Origin: Luscinia megarhynchos
Taxonomy: Eukaryota > Chordata > Aves > Passeriformes > Turdidae
Length of the DNA: 64,000 bases
Assembly: GCA_034336665.1 (NCBI GenBank)
Contig: JAPFBE010000003.1
Location: 62,725,352-62,789,351, forward strand
Direction of reading: 5' to 3'
This document shows, piece by piece, positions 31,651 through 45,110 of this stretch; the first letter of the stretch is position 1, and the number at the start of each line of letters is the position of its first letter. The position numbers were made by a program, and so were the translations under genes. Below the pieces are notes generated by a model. The model had not been told where the DNA came from. It searched no databases and saw only the letters and a program-made list of their open reading frames with translations.

Positions 31651-34600
31651 TGACTTAATGATTTCCAGTCATGGAGAGTCCACAGCATGACTAAGTAAAT
31701 TGTTGCAGTGCTTAATTGTGCTGATGAAGTCAATGGAGTTACTGTAAACTGAAGGTATGCTGGTGTGACTGAAGAAAAAATTTGGCCTAGTTACCTGAAA
31801 GGAGCAGCACTTTAAAGTCTCTGCATGTCTTTAAATAAAATTATTCTCCAGCAGAAGATGCAGAAATGCAAGACTTCTCTTCTAAAGCATACTACAGCAG
31901 TCAATCGCTTTCCAGCATTCTACTGGAATATTAATGCCAAATCCAAGATGCACCCATGTTTAAGACAGTTAATTGGACTTATTTCATACATCAGTCTGTC
32001 TGTTGTCGTTAGGGCTATATTGCTGCTGGCTGTGATAACATTTTTATCTGTTAACTTCCAAGCTGCTACGAGTAACACCAGCTACTCACGAAATGAGTCA
32101 GCTAACTTTCCTTTTAACTGTTTCTTCTGCTCCCTGAAGGTGTTATGAATGTTGTGGTATGACAAGCTGGTCGACACTCATTCCTTTAAAGCTTATGTAT
32201 CAATTTTATTGTCACAGTAGGCTTTCTAAAAAATGGGTTCCGAGTTTGCAGCAGCTGGGCAAGATATATTTGCCAGTTCAGTGCAGAGACCTGAGTGAAA
32301 ACAATTGTTTTGATTTATTTAAAAAGCATGCTATGATGGAAATTGGTGTTAGAATCTCCAGGCTTTTACTCCCACAGGAACAATTCTTACAGGCTATCTG
32401 AATTACCCAGAAAGTGGCAAGGCAGATTCATACTCAAACTGGATTATAAGGAAATACACTGCAAATCACCGCAACGAATCCTTACTAATCACAATCAATC
32501 GGAGTGATTAAAGCTCTGGAATGTCTCCCGAAGCTGTTAATGGATGTGAAATTGCATGCAAATGGCACTGCTGTTCCCAGCCCAGCCGTGTGCCTCTCAT
32601 CCCCCCTCTCACCCAGCAGTTGCAAGGTTTTCCCTTGAACCAATGTCCTGATAAATGGCTTTGCCATCCTGGGTGATATTTCCACTGGAGGACTGAAGAC
32701 CTTTATCCCAGAGAAAAAGGAACACTGTAGATTGTTATAGCCTGGAAAGATTTTAGCCCTTATAGAATAGCCACACCCTCACCCAGGTGAAATAGAGACT
32801 AGTTAACTTTTCACAAGAAAAATGTCTGTGGTATTCTTCTTCACTTCCTGTGCTTAACTGCTGGGGCTATGGTTACTACACACGTCAAGAAGCTACACTT
32901 TCCCACCCCAAATGTGAGCAGGGAGCTCCAGCTTCATGTTTTGTACATACATTACAGAAATATTTTGAATTTTAAGAAGTCTCTTGGACTACATTTGCTC
33001 AGGGTTCCAATAACGTCCTCTGAAAATACTCACAAAGCATAATTATTTTTTCTAGTCTGCAATATTTTACTTATTCCTCAACTCAATGTTTGCTTCATGC
33101 TGCTTATAAGGGCTGTAGCTCCATGGCACTCAAACACATCATTTCCAGAGGTCATTTGCTCCCTTTGTTGGGAGAAAACAAGGAATTACACCCCAGAGGA
33201 TGTTTCCCAGCTAGAGGGTGGCTCTCCTGGGACTGCAGAGGAGGTGACAAGGTATGCTGTGCCAGAAGCCCACTGCCACCAGCACTGTCTGGGAGCAGAG
33301 GGTGATGGATGTCCCCGAGAATGTTGCTGGCAAATGATGCTGACAGCATCTGAGGAAGGCCCCTAAAATGTAATCTTTAATCTGTCTCCTTGTAGCCCAG
33401 GAAGGCTGGTGTAGCTGGTGGGGAGAAGTTGAGCACTTCAAAGCCAGAACATGACATCTTCCCTTCCCACTGCACTGGTGTGAACTTGGCCTGCACAGGA
33501 GAAGCCTCTTATAACATCCCGATGTTTTACCCTCATCCCAACCCCCCAAAGAGAGACCATGAAGTCCCAGATGACCCATCACCCTGTCCATGCCCCTGGG
33601 CACAGATGGGAATGTCTTCTGCCCGCTTGGGTGGGAGCAGATGTGCCCAGACACGGGCACCAGCACCCGGGAGAGCTGAGTGTCATTGCTGAGTGCTGAA
33701 TACCTGTTAGTCGTGTTCTGGAATCCTCCCCCTCCTACACCCACCTCGTGTGCCTCTTTCCTGTTTGCAGGGGAGATTATCTCACCTGTGAACACCCAGC
33801 AGCAGGACAGCTCTGTGCAGCTCTCCCCGTGGGGCAGAGGTGATGGTGAGGATGGTGCCCATTGTAAGGAAAGCTGTGCACCTCAGCAGCTGCTGCCCGG
33901 GCTGCTCTGCCCCTTTGAAGCCATCTCCTCCAGCTCCTGTGCTGCAATAAGGGGCATCCAAGCTGTGTCTGTGGCACTGAGGGCACCACCAGCTCCAGTG
34001 GGGTTTGCAGAGGCTGAAAGAGACCCAAAGAGGTGCCAACAGCTGCTGTAGGATGTTCCTGTACCCCAGCACAGCAGGGATGTCCCTCGCAGGCTCGGGG
34101 AGGTGACCCAGATCCAGTGCACCACATCTCCCCAAAGGGTGTTGCTGCAAAGCAAAGCAGCCCTTCGTGATGCAACTGCTCCTTCGTGACAGGAATTAGG
34201 GAGGTGTGCTTTAATGAAGAGTGGCTTCAGCCTCATCCTGAGCCCCTGTGTGGGAGGATTGCTCTGCTGTGGGCGGGTTAACCCTGCTCCTCCACACAGC
34301 CAGTGGCTCCAGGCATTCCAAAACCACCCCTCTGGCTCTGCCAAAAGTCACCTGAAATCATTCCCTGCTGGTGGTGCTGCTGAAGGAGGCAATGATGATC
34401 TGGACAGGTCATTGTGCCTTCTGTAGAACAATAGCTCAGCACACATTTGAGAAGGAAGAAAGTAATGAGGATAAAAAAGCCTCTGTATTTCTGTCCGATA
34501 CTTTATGGTGATTTCTCACAGTATCAGGATACTTGGGCTGACAGGCCAATACGAGCTGCAGCTGATTCAAGCCAGAAGGTTTTAACAAGGCACGAGGGTC

Positions 34601-36159
34601 AGCTGGCCATGGAGGTTGTTCTTCTTCCTCCTATTGGTCCTTGGGGTGCCTCCCGAGTAGAACTGCTTGGATTTAACCCTCCCTGAAAGCACCCAGGACT
34701 GCCTGCACAAGCACTTAATGTGCTGAATGTTTCTGGATCCTACAGTCCATCCCTTCAAATGTGTACAAGGTTCTGCATGTGCCAGAGTTACAGCTCATGG
34801 GTATCACAAAGCAGCAAACAGCCTCTCCTGTTTCATTTTCTTTCATAGTTTTTGTAAGTATTCCCCCATTTTTACCCTCAGCTGGCACTTATTAAGTTGC
34901 AGAGGATACTCATCCCTGGCTTTCATCCCAGGCTATCTGGATGGCTGCCTGAGAGCCCTCAGGTTTGCTCTTACCTTCATGAGCCCTTGTGCCAGCATAT
35001 CCCTTCTCTGGGAGAAACCTGGCGTGTGACCCCAGCACTGCTCCTCTGTTCCTGTGACCATTCCCATGGTTTGCATGTTCAAGGCTGTGTTCTGCTTTTC
35101 AACCACATAACTCAGTGCTGGCATGATCCTCTAAATCTCAGCTGACAGCGAGATGCTGTGTTCAGCAAATGCAGGTCTGCTCTTCAAGATGTTTCATGCT
35201 GCCTCTCAGCAGCATCACTTACTGAATCAGTGTCTCACTTCTAATGGTGAAGAGTCCCATTCTTAGTCAAGGTGATGTTTATGGCACTGGAAATACCTGT
35301 CTCCTGAACAGTCTTTCCTGCATGATATTTCCCTTTCTTACTGTGCAGGTTGTACATGCTCTGTTCCTCAGTACTAGAAGCCCTGGTCTAAATACTCTTG
35401 TGAAAAGGTTTCATTTCTTTTAAGTGGAACACATCTTTGGAGAGTCAGACACTGATAGTGTGTGCATCTTTCCATGCCTTTGACAGACTTCCATGCTTTT
35501 TTCTTTAAGTTCATTCTTGGTCCCTCTTGCTGGAGTGTCCCTGGACTCTCAGTTTGTATCTCCTTTCTGCACAATTTGTCTTAAAGTAGTTCTACCTACC
35601 TCCACAAAAAGAAAAAAATTCCTCTCACATTCCCAAGGTGTTTCAACACCCTGGAATCCCTGGCTCCTGCCACAAAGTTCCCTCTCTACCCCTTGCCCTG
35701 CCTCACCATTGCTCTTTGCCCTGCCTCCACTTCTGATATGAAATCAGCATTCTCTGCTGGCAGGTAAGGTGAACCCTGCAGAAGGGTGGCTGATGAAAAC
35801 AAGTCTTTGTTAAAATAACAGGTTAGCAGGTGAAGGGAGCAATCTGAGAGGGGGAAAACCGACCCCTTGTAGTGCCAGTACCAGCTGACTCCATCTGCAG
35901 CTCTTCCAAACAAGAATATTCTGGTGTTCTAAAGGCCATTGGTAATTCTCACCATAATCCCTGCAACTTCAAAGTCATGGTCAATCTTCTCTGCCTTTCC
36001 CAGCCCAATTTCAGATCAGCATATTCGTTTTTAAGTTGCTATTAGGCCTTCAACACTGGCATGGCATTTTAAAGTAAATTCAATAGCAGAGATTGAACAC
36101 TAACAGATTACTAATTTATGTAGCTTTTATCAAAGTGAAGCACAAAGATGGTCTTAAAT
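31651..36159. other. Intergenic, no gene recognised
   Basis: 4.5 kb. Positions 31.65-32.5 kb are free of recognisable repeats and could be conserved non-coding sequence, but that needs alignment. Positions 33.2-34.4 kb are more GC-rich with several medium-length open frames and no recognised product. Confidence 0.45.
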
Positions 36160-36212
36160 CATGGAATCATAGAATGGTTTGGATTGGAAAGGACTTTAAA
36201 GATCCTGTAAAC
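36160..36212 (-). mobile_element. CR1 LINE 3' terminal fragment, reversed
   Basis: The + strand reads ATGGAATCATAGAATGGTTT, GGATTGGAAAGGACTTTAAA, then GATC. This is the reverse complement of the CR1 3' terminus with its ATTCTATGATTC repeats. Only about 50 bp remain. Confidence 0.88.
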
Positions 36213-36299
36213 TCACAGCTAAATGTAAATTTGTGTGTTTGGTAGTACTGTGTGATAATAGTAACGATGGTATTAATAAGATACTATTTTTAGTCTTTT

Positions 36300-36862
36300 T
36301 ACTGTAGGTCAAGGGAGGTGATTCTGCCCCTCTACTTCACCCTCAGGAGACCCTACCTGGAGTGCTAAATCCAGCTCTGGAGTCCTCAGCACAAGGAGGA
36401 TGTGGACCTGCTGGAGTGAGTCCAGGGGAGGGCCATGAAGGTGACTAGAGCAGGAGCACCTCTCCCATGAAGACAGGCTGAGAGTGGGGGCTGTTCATCC
36501 TGGAGAAGAGACGGCTCCTGGGAGAATTTAAAACACCTTCCAGTGCCTGAAGGAGGCCACAGGAGAGCTGGAAAGGGACATTGAACATGGAGTGGTAGGT
36601 GAAGAGGTAATGGCTTTAAAATGAAAGAGAGTAGATTTGGATTGGATATTAGGAAGAAATTTTTTGCTGTGAAGGTGGTGAGGCATTGAAACAGGTGGTC
36701 CAGAGAAGCTGTGAATGCCTCATCCCTGAAAGAGTTCAAAACCAAGCTGGATGAGGTTTAGAGCAACCTGATCTAGTGGACCCTCACCCACAGCAGAGGG
36801 GTTGGAACTGGATGACATCAAATATCCTGACCAACCCAGACCACTCCATGATTCTGTGAAGT
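36300..36862 (+). mobile_element. CR1 LINE fragment, sense
   Basis: Sense CR1: GAGGTGATTCTGCCCCTCTA, CTTCACCCTCAGGAGACCCT, ACCTGGAGTGCTAAATCCAG, CTCTGGAGTCCTCAGCACAA, GGAGGATGTGGACCTGCTGG, GGAGGGCCATGAAGGTGAC, GTTCATCCTGGAGAAGAGAC and a terminal CCATGATTCTGTGA. At about 560 bp it is one of the better-preserved copies in the window. It lies only 90 bp from an oppositely oriented CR1 3' end. Confidence 0.94.
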
Positions 36863-39800
36863 CAAAACAGAGCTCTCAGCTCTCGTGTCTCTCAGGCCAG
36901 GCTTTGGATAAGTGAAGTTTTTCTGCCTGTTTTTCTTCCTCAACTACAAATGGATTTAAAAGTGATTGGCAAGGACTAAAACCGTAAGTTTTAGATGCTT
37001 GAGTCATGGCAGGTGTCTTACCCACTGCTAAATAAAGCCACACACAGCTTCTTAAACACCCATCTCCCCAGAAGCCTTGGACAGCAGAAAAAGGACTTGA
37101 AAGCTGTTCTTCCACCCTCTGACTGGGAAGATTGCAGGTACTTTCCCCTTTGCCTGGAGGTATTGTTAGAAGGCAGCAGAGGCCCATTTTAGTGCCATAA
37201 AAAGTTAATTAACTCCATTTTGCCCCCAGCTTGGCCGAGCAAAGGTTTTGTGCAAGCCACATGCTCTATACTGAGAAACAGGGCTTTTCTCCACTCTCCT
37301 GCCCCCGCAGTGGTACGGCCAGCAAAAGCTGCTGTCTTCTCAAAAGGCAAACCATACATCTGAATTGTTTCCAATGGCCCGGGCTGCTCTTTTGGTTTCT
37401 AGCTAAGCACACTGCATTAGAAGGAATTCCTGTCACGAACTGGGTGTTTCCCCCAGCAAGCCCTTGTGAGCCACCCACGAGAGAGCCAGGCTGCTCTGCT
37501 CCTGCTGCAAGGCCATGCCCAGCATGAGCACTCAGCAGCTCCTGTGGCTCCACAGTGCGGAATCACATTCAAAAATCTTGACCTATTTTTCACCCCAGCT
37601 GATTCAAACAAGATATGCTGCCACGGTGTTGCAGGAGAGGCTTCCAGAAACTTTCTCATGGCAGGGCTGCCTGTGACAAGAAGTGTAAAAAGTCTCTGCA
37701 AATCAGGGAACTTATTCCGTGGTGCAATCTGTGTAGGAAAAAGTTCACTCGCCACTTTTTGCTTGGCTCTGCCAGTGCACATTCAACATCTCGCAGCTTC
37801 GATTCCCGCGAAGCACTCTCAAAATATTTGTCACAGTCTGCTTTTGCTTGAAGCCTACGGAGCAGAGCAAGCTGTGCAGCGCAGCGTGCCAGCATGCTTG
37901 TGAAAAATCCCTTCTGGATGCCTGTCACTGCTCTGCTTAGCACTTTGCACTCTGTCTCTAGCCATTTTCTTGACCTTGCCTTTACCTCCATGGCACTTAC
38001 CCACTTCCACGCTCAGCTGCAGATCTTGCTGGCTGGCTCAGGCACTTCTGCACACGCAGCAATCTGTGTCAGCGAGGCCATAACCCCGCCGAGGAAGAGA
38101 TGCGCTGATTGCATCTGACACTGGCACACGAATTGGATTAAAACATCAAAGAAACCATCTAGTGGTGTAGGTGTTTTTGTAGACCTGTTTGCATGACTTC
38201 ACAGATGTTGCTCAAATAGATGTTTTTTTCTGACCACTGTAAGAAAATCTTGATCATGGAGGAGGAGTACTACCCATGGTGTAATAGTGGTGTGTGGGAT
38301 GAGGAGTTGAGTAACTGATGTGCAGGTGATCCCCGGCTCATGTTTTGCAAACCACCCATCTGGCCACAGAGCTACTCTGGCTGCTGATTTCACACCTCCA
38401 GCAACCACTGAGTCTCCTTTCTCACCTGCAGCTGGATCAAGCTGAAGACAAAGGAGATGAAAATGATTTGTGTGATTCCTTCTGCAGGAAGAATTCCGTC
38501 CTTCTTTCTTCTGGGCTATGTTGGGCTACAGAACCATATCTTGTCCCTGGACAAACAAGAATTGAAATGAAAGGTTATAATGCAAATCTGTAATGCTGCA
38601 AAACTGCAGTAGGACAAAGACACATTCCTGGAGACGTGTTAGAAAAGCAAATAACACCAAGAGCTGTTCTGGTGAGTCAAAAATATTTGGTCATCACTGT
38701 CTTCAAACTATAACACTTGATAACCAGTCTGCTGCAGAAAAATTCAGTGTACTCAGTGGTGAGTTTTACCATCTCCCCACTCAGCTATCAGATTTTGGTA
38801 GATTTTTAGGAATGTGATGACATTGTTTTGGGCTTCTTTGTCATTCCCTCTCTCTTTCTTGTCTTCTCTTTTTCTTGTCCTTGCCACCCTTCACAGAGAC
38901 CTCTACAACATGACAGGAAACCACTTTCTTCATTCTTTCTCAAGCTCTTCAAGCTGCCAGCTGTTCAGCACTGGTTGAAGTTGGTGCCCTGGAGGGGTCT
39001 GGATGATGTACCATAATAGAAGAGGTTTAAAACACAGTGTCCATTGGCCAGCATCCAGTATGAAAAACCTGGCAACTGTTGGTGACAATTCAAGTCATCT
39101 CCCAGCCTTGGGCTTCTGCCTCTGCAGCTTCTTTCTCCATGGCTTTGGGGCTCTGGAGAGGGCAAGTCCTTTCCTTTTCAGCAGGCTGAGTCCTGGAGTC
39201 CTGCTGATTTGGGGAACTGACTTTGAATGGGTTACACACTGCTGGGCAGGATTTTGGGTGTTTCTCTGGAGGAGGCCAGACATTTGCTTCATGCTCTGGG
39301 TACCCCTAACAGGGGCTGGGGGGGAAGGGTCTGGACACAGTCAGACTGTGCTTGCACTCCTGATTTAGTTCCAATGTCAAAGAAGCCCCACTCATTAGAT
39401 TCACATGATGGAGCAGCAAAGAAAGTGTCTATTTATGGAGGCTGAGGAAAATCCACAGAGATGTGGGTTGCAGTTATTTGTCTGAATGGCGCCTCCTGAC
39501 ATCACGAGTGGCTGGAAAGGCTTGCTCAGGAACAACGGAGAAGGCAGCTCTGCTTGGCCCTGTGAAAGCCTAAACACTTTCAGCATCTAGAACTGCATTT
39601 CTTGCTTTTCATTACAGAAGTCTGTTTTTGCAGGAAGCTTGATGTGCAGAGAGGGCAATGCTTTTTGAGGCCTGTGAGGAAAGTGTCCTTCTTGCTTGTT
39701 TGCAAAGTAACTGCACCACAGACATTTAACAGAGGGTAAGATGAGGTGTGCAAGTAGAAAAATGGAAAAGGTTTCACTGAAAAAAAGATTATAGGAAGAT

Positions 39801-40669
39801 ATCAGCTGAAAGGAGAACACGTCTGACAGGTCTGGGAAGTAAAAAAGTGCTTTTCTGCACTCTATTTCCTCTAATGTAAAAATTCAGTTGTACAACAGAA
39901 CTATGAAAGGCTCAAGTTTTTAACAAACCCATATATGTTAAGGAATTATTTAAAATTCAGTTTCTTGTCTATTTTATTTTGACTCTTGAGTTCTTCCTCA
40001 CATGTGTATCCACATTCAGTGGCCATCTCTGCTGGGTCCTTCTGGGTAGATGGCTTACAAGAATTGTTGAGGGTGCCTTGGCATTCATTCAGGTGGGCCA
40101 AGGAGGGAGCAGCTGGCTGCCTGATACAACACTTCATCAAAATCTGTCAGTCCCTGAGCCCCCTGGTAGATGAGCATCTCTGGGCAAGGACTCCTTTGCC
40201 AGCCCCACATCCTGCCTCTTCTTGCAGTGCCTGGCTTTGCTGGAACACCACAGGGAATCATAGCCTGGGGGTGCTTACTCCAGACTCCACGGCAGCCATG
40301 CCCCAGGATTAAATGGGAAGGGAATGCTGACTGGCTCTTGCATGGCAGAAGCGAGGCAGCACCAGCTTCCCAGCACACACTCGGCCATGAGAACTCCACT
40401 GCAATGTGGACTTTGGAAAAGCAAAATTACTTCTGACTGCACCAAGGGCAGAAGCTCTGGTTCCATTTGCCCACTAAATCACAGTGCACGCTCTGGTGGG
40501 GACATGAATGTGGCCTGGGTGAGCCCTCAGGGGGACACCCATGACCTGCCCTGGTCCCCTGGGGAGGTTGTCCATAGTGCCTTGCAGCTCTGGAATGACA
40601 ACCCTTCAGTGCCTTTTAAGTATTTTTGTGGGTTTTTTGTTTTGCAAAAGTTTCAATTTGTGGTGCTCT
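36863..40669. other. Intergenic, no gene recognised
   Basis: 3.8 kb without recognisable repeats or exons. Medium-length reading frames occur on both strands (for example 37466-37903), but none has a family signature. Confidence 0.5.
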
Positions 40670-40862
40670 GATACACATCCTCTTTCTTCATTTATCTCCT
40701 TGTTCATACTCATTTTCCTCCTATTTTTTCCTTTTCTTTTTGATAGTTTTTCCCGGGTTGTAACTTTTTTTTGTGATTTTCTTATCTTCCCCCACCATTT
40801 CCTTCTTCTCTTTTTTTCTCTGTTCTCACTCTTTCCCTTCATTATATTTCCCATTCTCCAGT
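40670..40862 (+). repeat. Pyrimidine-rich tract
   Basis: About 190 bp in which the + strand is mostly T and C, with repeated TTTTCTT, CTCCT and CCTTC words. The minus strand is correspondingly purine-rich and yields a spurious Lys/Arg-rich reading frame. It is an irregular tract rather than a clean microsatellite. Confidence 0.75.
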
Positions 40863-43800
40863 GGCTCTGGTACCTGTTGGAGAGGAAACCATATCCCCTG
40901 TGAATGCCTCAAGGAAGAGATCCCCACCCCAGCAAAGTGATGCTAGAGTCCAGTTTCAGTCTTAGATTCATTTTTTGATTTTTTTGTTTGCTTATGTCTT
41001 TTTTTTTTTTTTTATTTTTTGAGGTTTTGGATGGATTTTTTGTTGCTTCATCAGCTAGCAAGGTTCATAGCCACAATAGGGGTGGAGAGTGAAAGTGGGT
41101 GGCTCTCAGGGAGCCACTGCAGAGTTCTGTGCAGCTGGAGCAGCATTTCTGTAACGTGTGGGTGGATGGATCCGAATAACCCCACCGTTGTGTCCTTTGC
41201 ACCCCATGCCTTTCTCTGTCTCAATCCTCCTCCTAAATCTCATTGGAGATCCTCATCTCCCTTAAGGATAAAAAGAGAAGCCACCAAACTGCTGCCCTGC
41301 ATGTGCCTTCCCATTATTGGTCTTGTGGCAGGAACTTCTCTGGTCATGGTTAAGGTTCACTCTTTGGGGCTTGGCAGATGTACCTGTAAAATTGAAACTA
41401 CTGCTTGCTCTTCTTATCTGTTTGCAGGCCATGTGTGGTGTGCCTCTGCCTCTCCCAGAACCTGCTGCTGGGACCATGCTGGTTTCAGTTTCATCAGTGC
41501 ATTCTCCTCTCTCACAGGCCAGGCACAAGCAAGGGCTGTGTTTGCAGCATCAGATCTCAAAGCACTCCCACAGTTAACCATCAGGGTTGCAATGGGTAGA
41601 CATTTCTCACACCCATTTTACAGAGAGGTGGAAGAGTGAAGCTGCCTGGGGTTGCTGTCCATGGGCTGTGGGCATTTACCCTATGGATTTGGTTTGCTCA
41701 CTACAGACCTTAGCCACTGAGTGTCCTGCCCACTGCCTTCTGTGTCGTGCTAGTCACCAGCAGGGTGGGAACATATGCATAAGTGTCAAAATACTGTCTT
41801 ACTGTTATTGTCTAGGCAAGTTTGCATCTATATATATCTAGCATAAAATGCATATAATGTTATCATGCATATGTATTTGTGTAGCATATACATAATCACC
41901 TCTTTGTATGCAAATACAGTTATATCCATAAGTAAATACACTTTTCAAGCATGCATTCAACAATGGAAGAAATATTTGCTTTTAAAAGTAAGCCTTTATT
42001 ATGCCTTCATACTGATTCTGCCTGTGAATTATTTTTCTTGTTGATAACAGGTAGCTATCAGTTTTCCAGGGAAACAAAGGGAAAGAAGATGAAATAGTTG
42101 TCAAGCACTGCATTGTGCCATGCCATGAATTTTCCTTCCTACGGGCTGAAAAGAAACCACTGAATTATATTGTAACTGTCAAACGTCCTGTTTTTAGTTT
42201 GTTGCTCAAACACAGTAAAATTATTTCATATACAAAAGCTATCATGTGGAGCCAGTCTAGCTTTCCTTCAGCAATACATAGAGGAAAACAAGGAATGAGA
42301 AGTGCACCTGGAAATGGTGAAACATTGACAGCAGAATGTTGAAGAATATTGTAATAGATCATATTTACAACGAAACAGAAACTCAACACCCTGGAAAACA
42401 CACAGAGCACTTGAACTGTGTTTACTTCCAGGCACATTGGCCTTTGCATAGGGGTGGGCCAGGTGATTCAGCCGAATCTGAAACCTGATAAACTCTTGCC
42501 TTCTGTTTTTACATCACAGCCAGTGATTGCACATGACACATTAGGAGCAGATACCGCTATGCAGACACTGCCTTTGGTATTTATTGTATCAATCCTGGTA
42601 AGGATCATTCCTTGGTCATGCTGCACTCCAGTCTTTCACTTAGGGGTGTGTGCGTGTGGGTGCCAGAGGATGTATGTTTAAATGGGAGGTCTTGAGCCTG
42701 GATTGTGAGTTGAGAGAAGAGCTTGTGTGAAATACTTCCTTCTGTTTAGCTTCTGTTTACAAACTGTGACAGCAGACTCTGGTTCCCAGTAACTTACGCC
42801 TCATTTGAGCTCATTCAGTGAATATGCTTTTGTCCAAATATTAAGAATCATGCTTAGTAGGAATTTGAGCTGCACTAATCGCACCAACCAGTAAAGCTGT
42901 CTTGTTATTTCTTTTCTTTGATTGGAAAAACATGCAAGTACTTCTGGCATAAGTGCTGGCATGAGAGAATTTAAAATCAAATTCTGATTCTTTATAAGAT
43001 TGCCACTTAGAAATAGTTCCATGAAACTTTGCCCTCAAATCTTTATTATTTACATTTTTGCAGATATTGAGAACAAATGAGGTATGAACAACATCAAAGG
43101 AAACTGTTCAAAAACACATAGTAAATATTTTTGCTATCTATTTTAAGGAAAAATATTTTTAATACTATTTTTTAAAAATTTCTGTAACTAAATATTTATT
43201 GCGGCACTTCTTTTAAGCTAGGATGGTCCAACCAAGATTTTGATAGTCCAACACCCAGCAGCTCCATCTCCTAGCCTGGGAAGCACAACCCCACCTCTGT
43301 CCCACTTGACAAGTCCTTTTCACCCTTCCTCCTGGTCAGAGCAGCCCAGCTCCCTGCAGCAATCCATGGGGAGATTAAGGGGAAGCATTTGGCTGTTTGG
43401 GCAGCTCTGCCATCACCAACATAGTTCCCCATCTCCTCTGAAAAGAAGGGGTGGGCTGCCTGAAGGCTTTCTGGAGGCTGGAGTTGCACCACATTGTGTG
43501 AAGATCTGTCAGCTCTCAGCTCTACAATATGTCCATTGAGGTGGGCAACCAGTGCAGTCAGCACGTGGCCCCAGTTCCAGCCATATGGATGTACATCCAG
43601 AAGGGCCTTGCTGCCTCTCTGGGACCATCAAGGATTTTGCCCTGTGTGTAGAAGGAGATGGACCTAAACCAAGATAATTCCAAACCCCTCACCAGCAAGT
43701 ACCCTGACAACTCTCTGGTGACATGAATTTTTTTATTTAAGGACCTGGACCAAAGTTGGTCCCTGCCTATGCATCTTCTGTGAGGTCATTTGCACATCAT

Positions 43801-45024
43801 GTGAATTCACAGAACTTTCCCCCCTGCCAAGCAGGACAAGCCATTTTGCCTTTGTTTTGCTGTCTCTCTCCAGCACCCTGTTAGCCTGTAAGCCTTTGTG
43901 TGCACTGCCTTTTTCTTGCTGTTGGTGCAATGGCAGAAATTGTGTGTTTTCCGTGCTGTATAAAGTGGGACAAGTGGGATTTGCTGGTGTAAAGTCAGCT
44001 GGCTGAAATGACTGTGAACCAGCTGGAGTGAGAGCCTGGCACCTCAATGTCCGATCAGCTCCACCATCTGGGCTGGTGAATCACCCATGGGAAGAACATA
44101 TTTCTCTCCACTGACCATGGAGTGACCCTAAATGTGTCACCCACCTCTCCCCAGGCCAGATAGACCTTGACCTGCCTGTGGGTGCTGTTTTCTGAGGCTG
44201 GAGGCAAAGGGCAGCTGGAAAGGGAGTGGGCTCACCAAGCTGTGGTGAGGGATCAGCAGATCTTTAAATTCCATCTGCAGTTTGTGCGGTTGGTGGGGAA
44301 AGATGTGCAGCCCCAGGATGTAGCTCACAGCAGTGAAGCTCCTGCTCTGAAATGCCATGCAAGTGGAACTGCCTTCCTCCAGAGGCTCTGTAAAAAGCCT
44401 CAGATGGGCTGGGAGAGCACCAGACCCTTTGAACTCCCTTGGCAGGGCAGTGTATATGCCTGATTCAGCCAGGACATCTCCAAACCCTCCTGAGTGGGGC
44501 AGCCCTCAGCTGCCCTGGGCTGGGAGGGGATGTGACTGAGGTGCTGTGCCAGCCTTCTGGTAACTTAGGCTGCTCAGAAACATGCACTGCAAATCATGGT
44601 CCCTCTCAGGTTCAGGACAGGCAACTGGGGGTGCTGAACTTCCTCATACTTCCTCAGAAAATAGGATTTTTCCCAGCTCTGATGATACCAGACACAACTC
44701 GGTATTTAATTGTTGTTTTTTATGCTGTTAAAACATTTGTACTCTCTCACTATGCACATATGTGTAGAAAAAAAAGAGCTGTACATGAAGTACGAGTGCT
44801 TTCAATTTCATGTAATCTGCTGAATTTGATCAAAACCTCAGAATGTGAATTATACAGACAGTAGTAAAAAGACAGCACAGATCCTTTATTTTGGCTGCTT
44901 CAAACCCAGAATATGAATAGAAGGCTCCTCTTTATTTCAGTGATGATAAAAGGCAATCTTCAGGTCTTAAATTTGAAAAAGAGTACAAGTTGATGCTAAG
45001 GTTGATAGGAGATATTGTATTGTA
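40863..45024. other. Intergenic, no gene recognised
   Basis: 4.2 kb. A T-rich patch occurs at 40998-41020. Positions 41.75-43.25 kb are AT-rich and repeat-free. The 206-codon + frame at 41019-41639 has no recognisable family and is judged chance. Confidence 0.5.
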
Positions 45025-45110
45025 GAGGAGTAGAAAATGGGAGCAGGAGTAGGAGTAGAGAAATGAAAAGGTGGAGTGTAGGAGGAGGAGGGTGGGAGTA
45101 GAAAATGAAT
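45025..45110 (+). repeat. Purine-rich GGAGTA-type tract
   Basis: An imperfect array of GGAGTA, GGAGCA and GGAGGA words, almost all purine plus T on the + strand. Confidence 0.6.

Noticed and set aside
33211..33795. 194-codon minus-strand frame
   Set aside because: Cys/His/Ser-rich product with no recognisable domain and no supporting splice or promoter context. The length is within chance for this GC content.
41019..41639. 206-codon + strand frame
   Set aside because: No family signature, mixed hydrophobic and cysteine composition of random type, and it overlaps a T-rich low-complexity patch.
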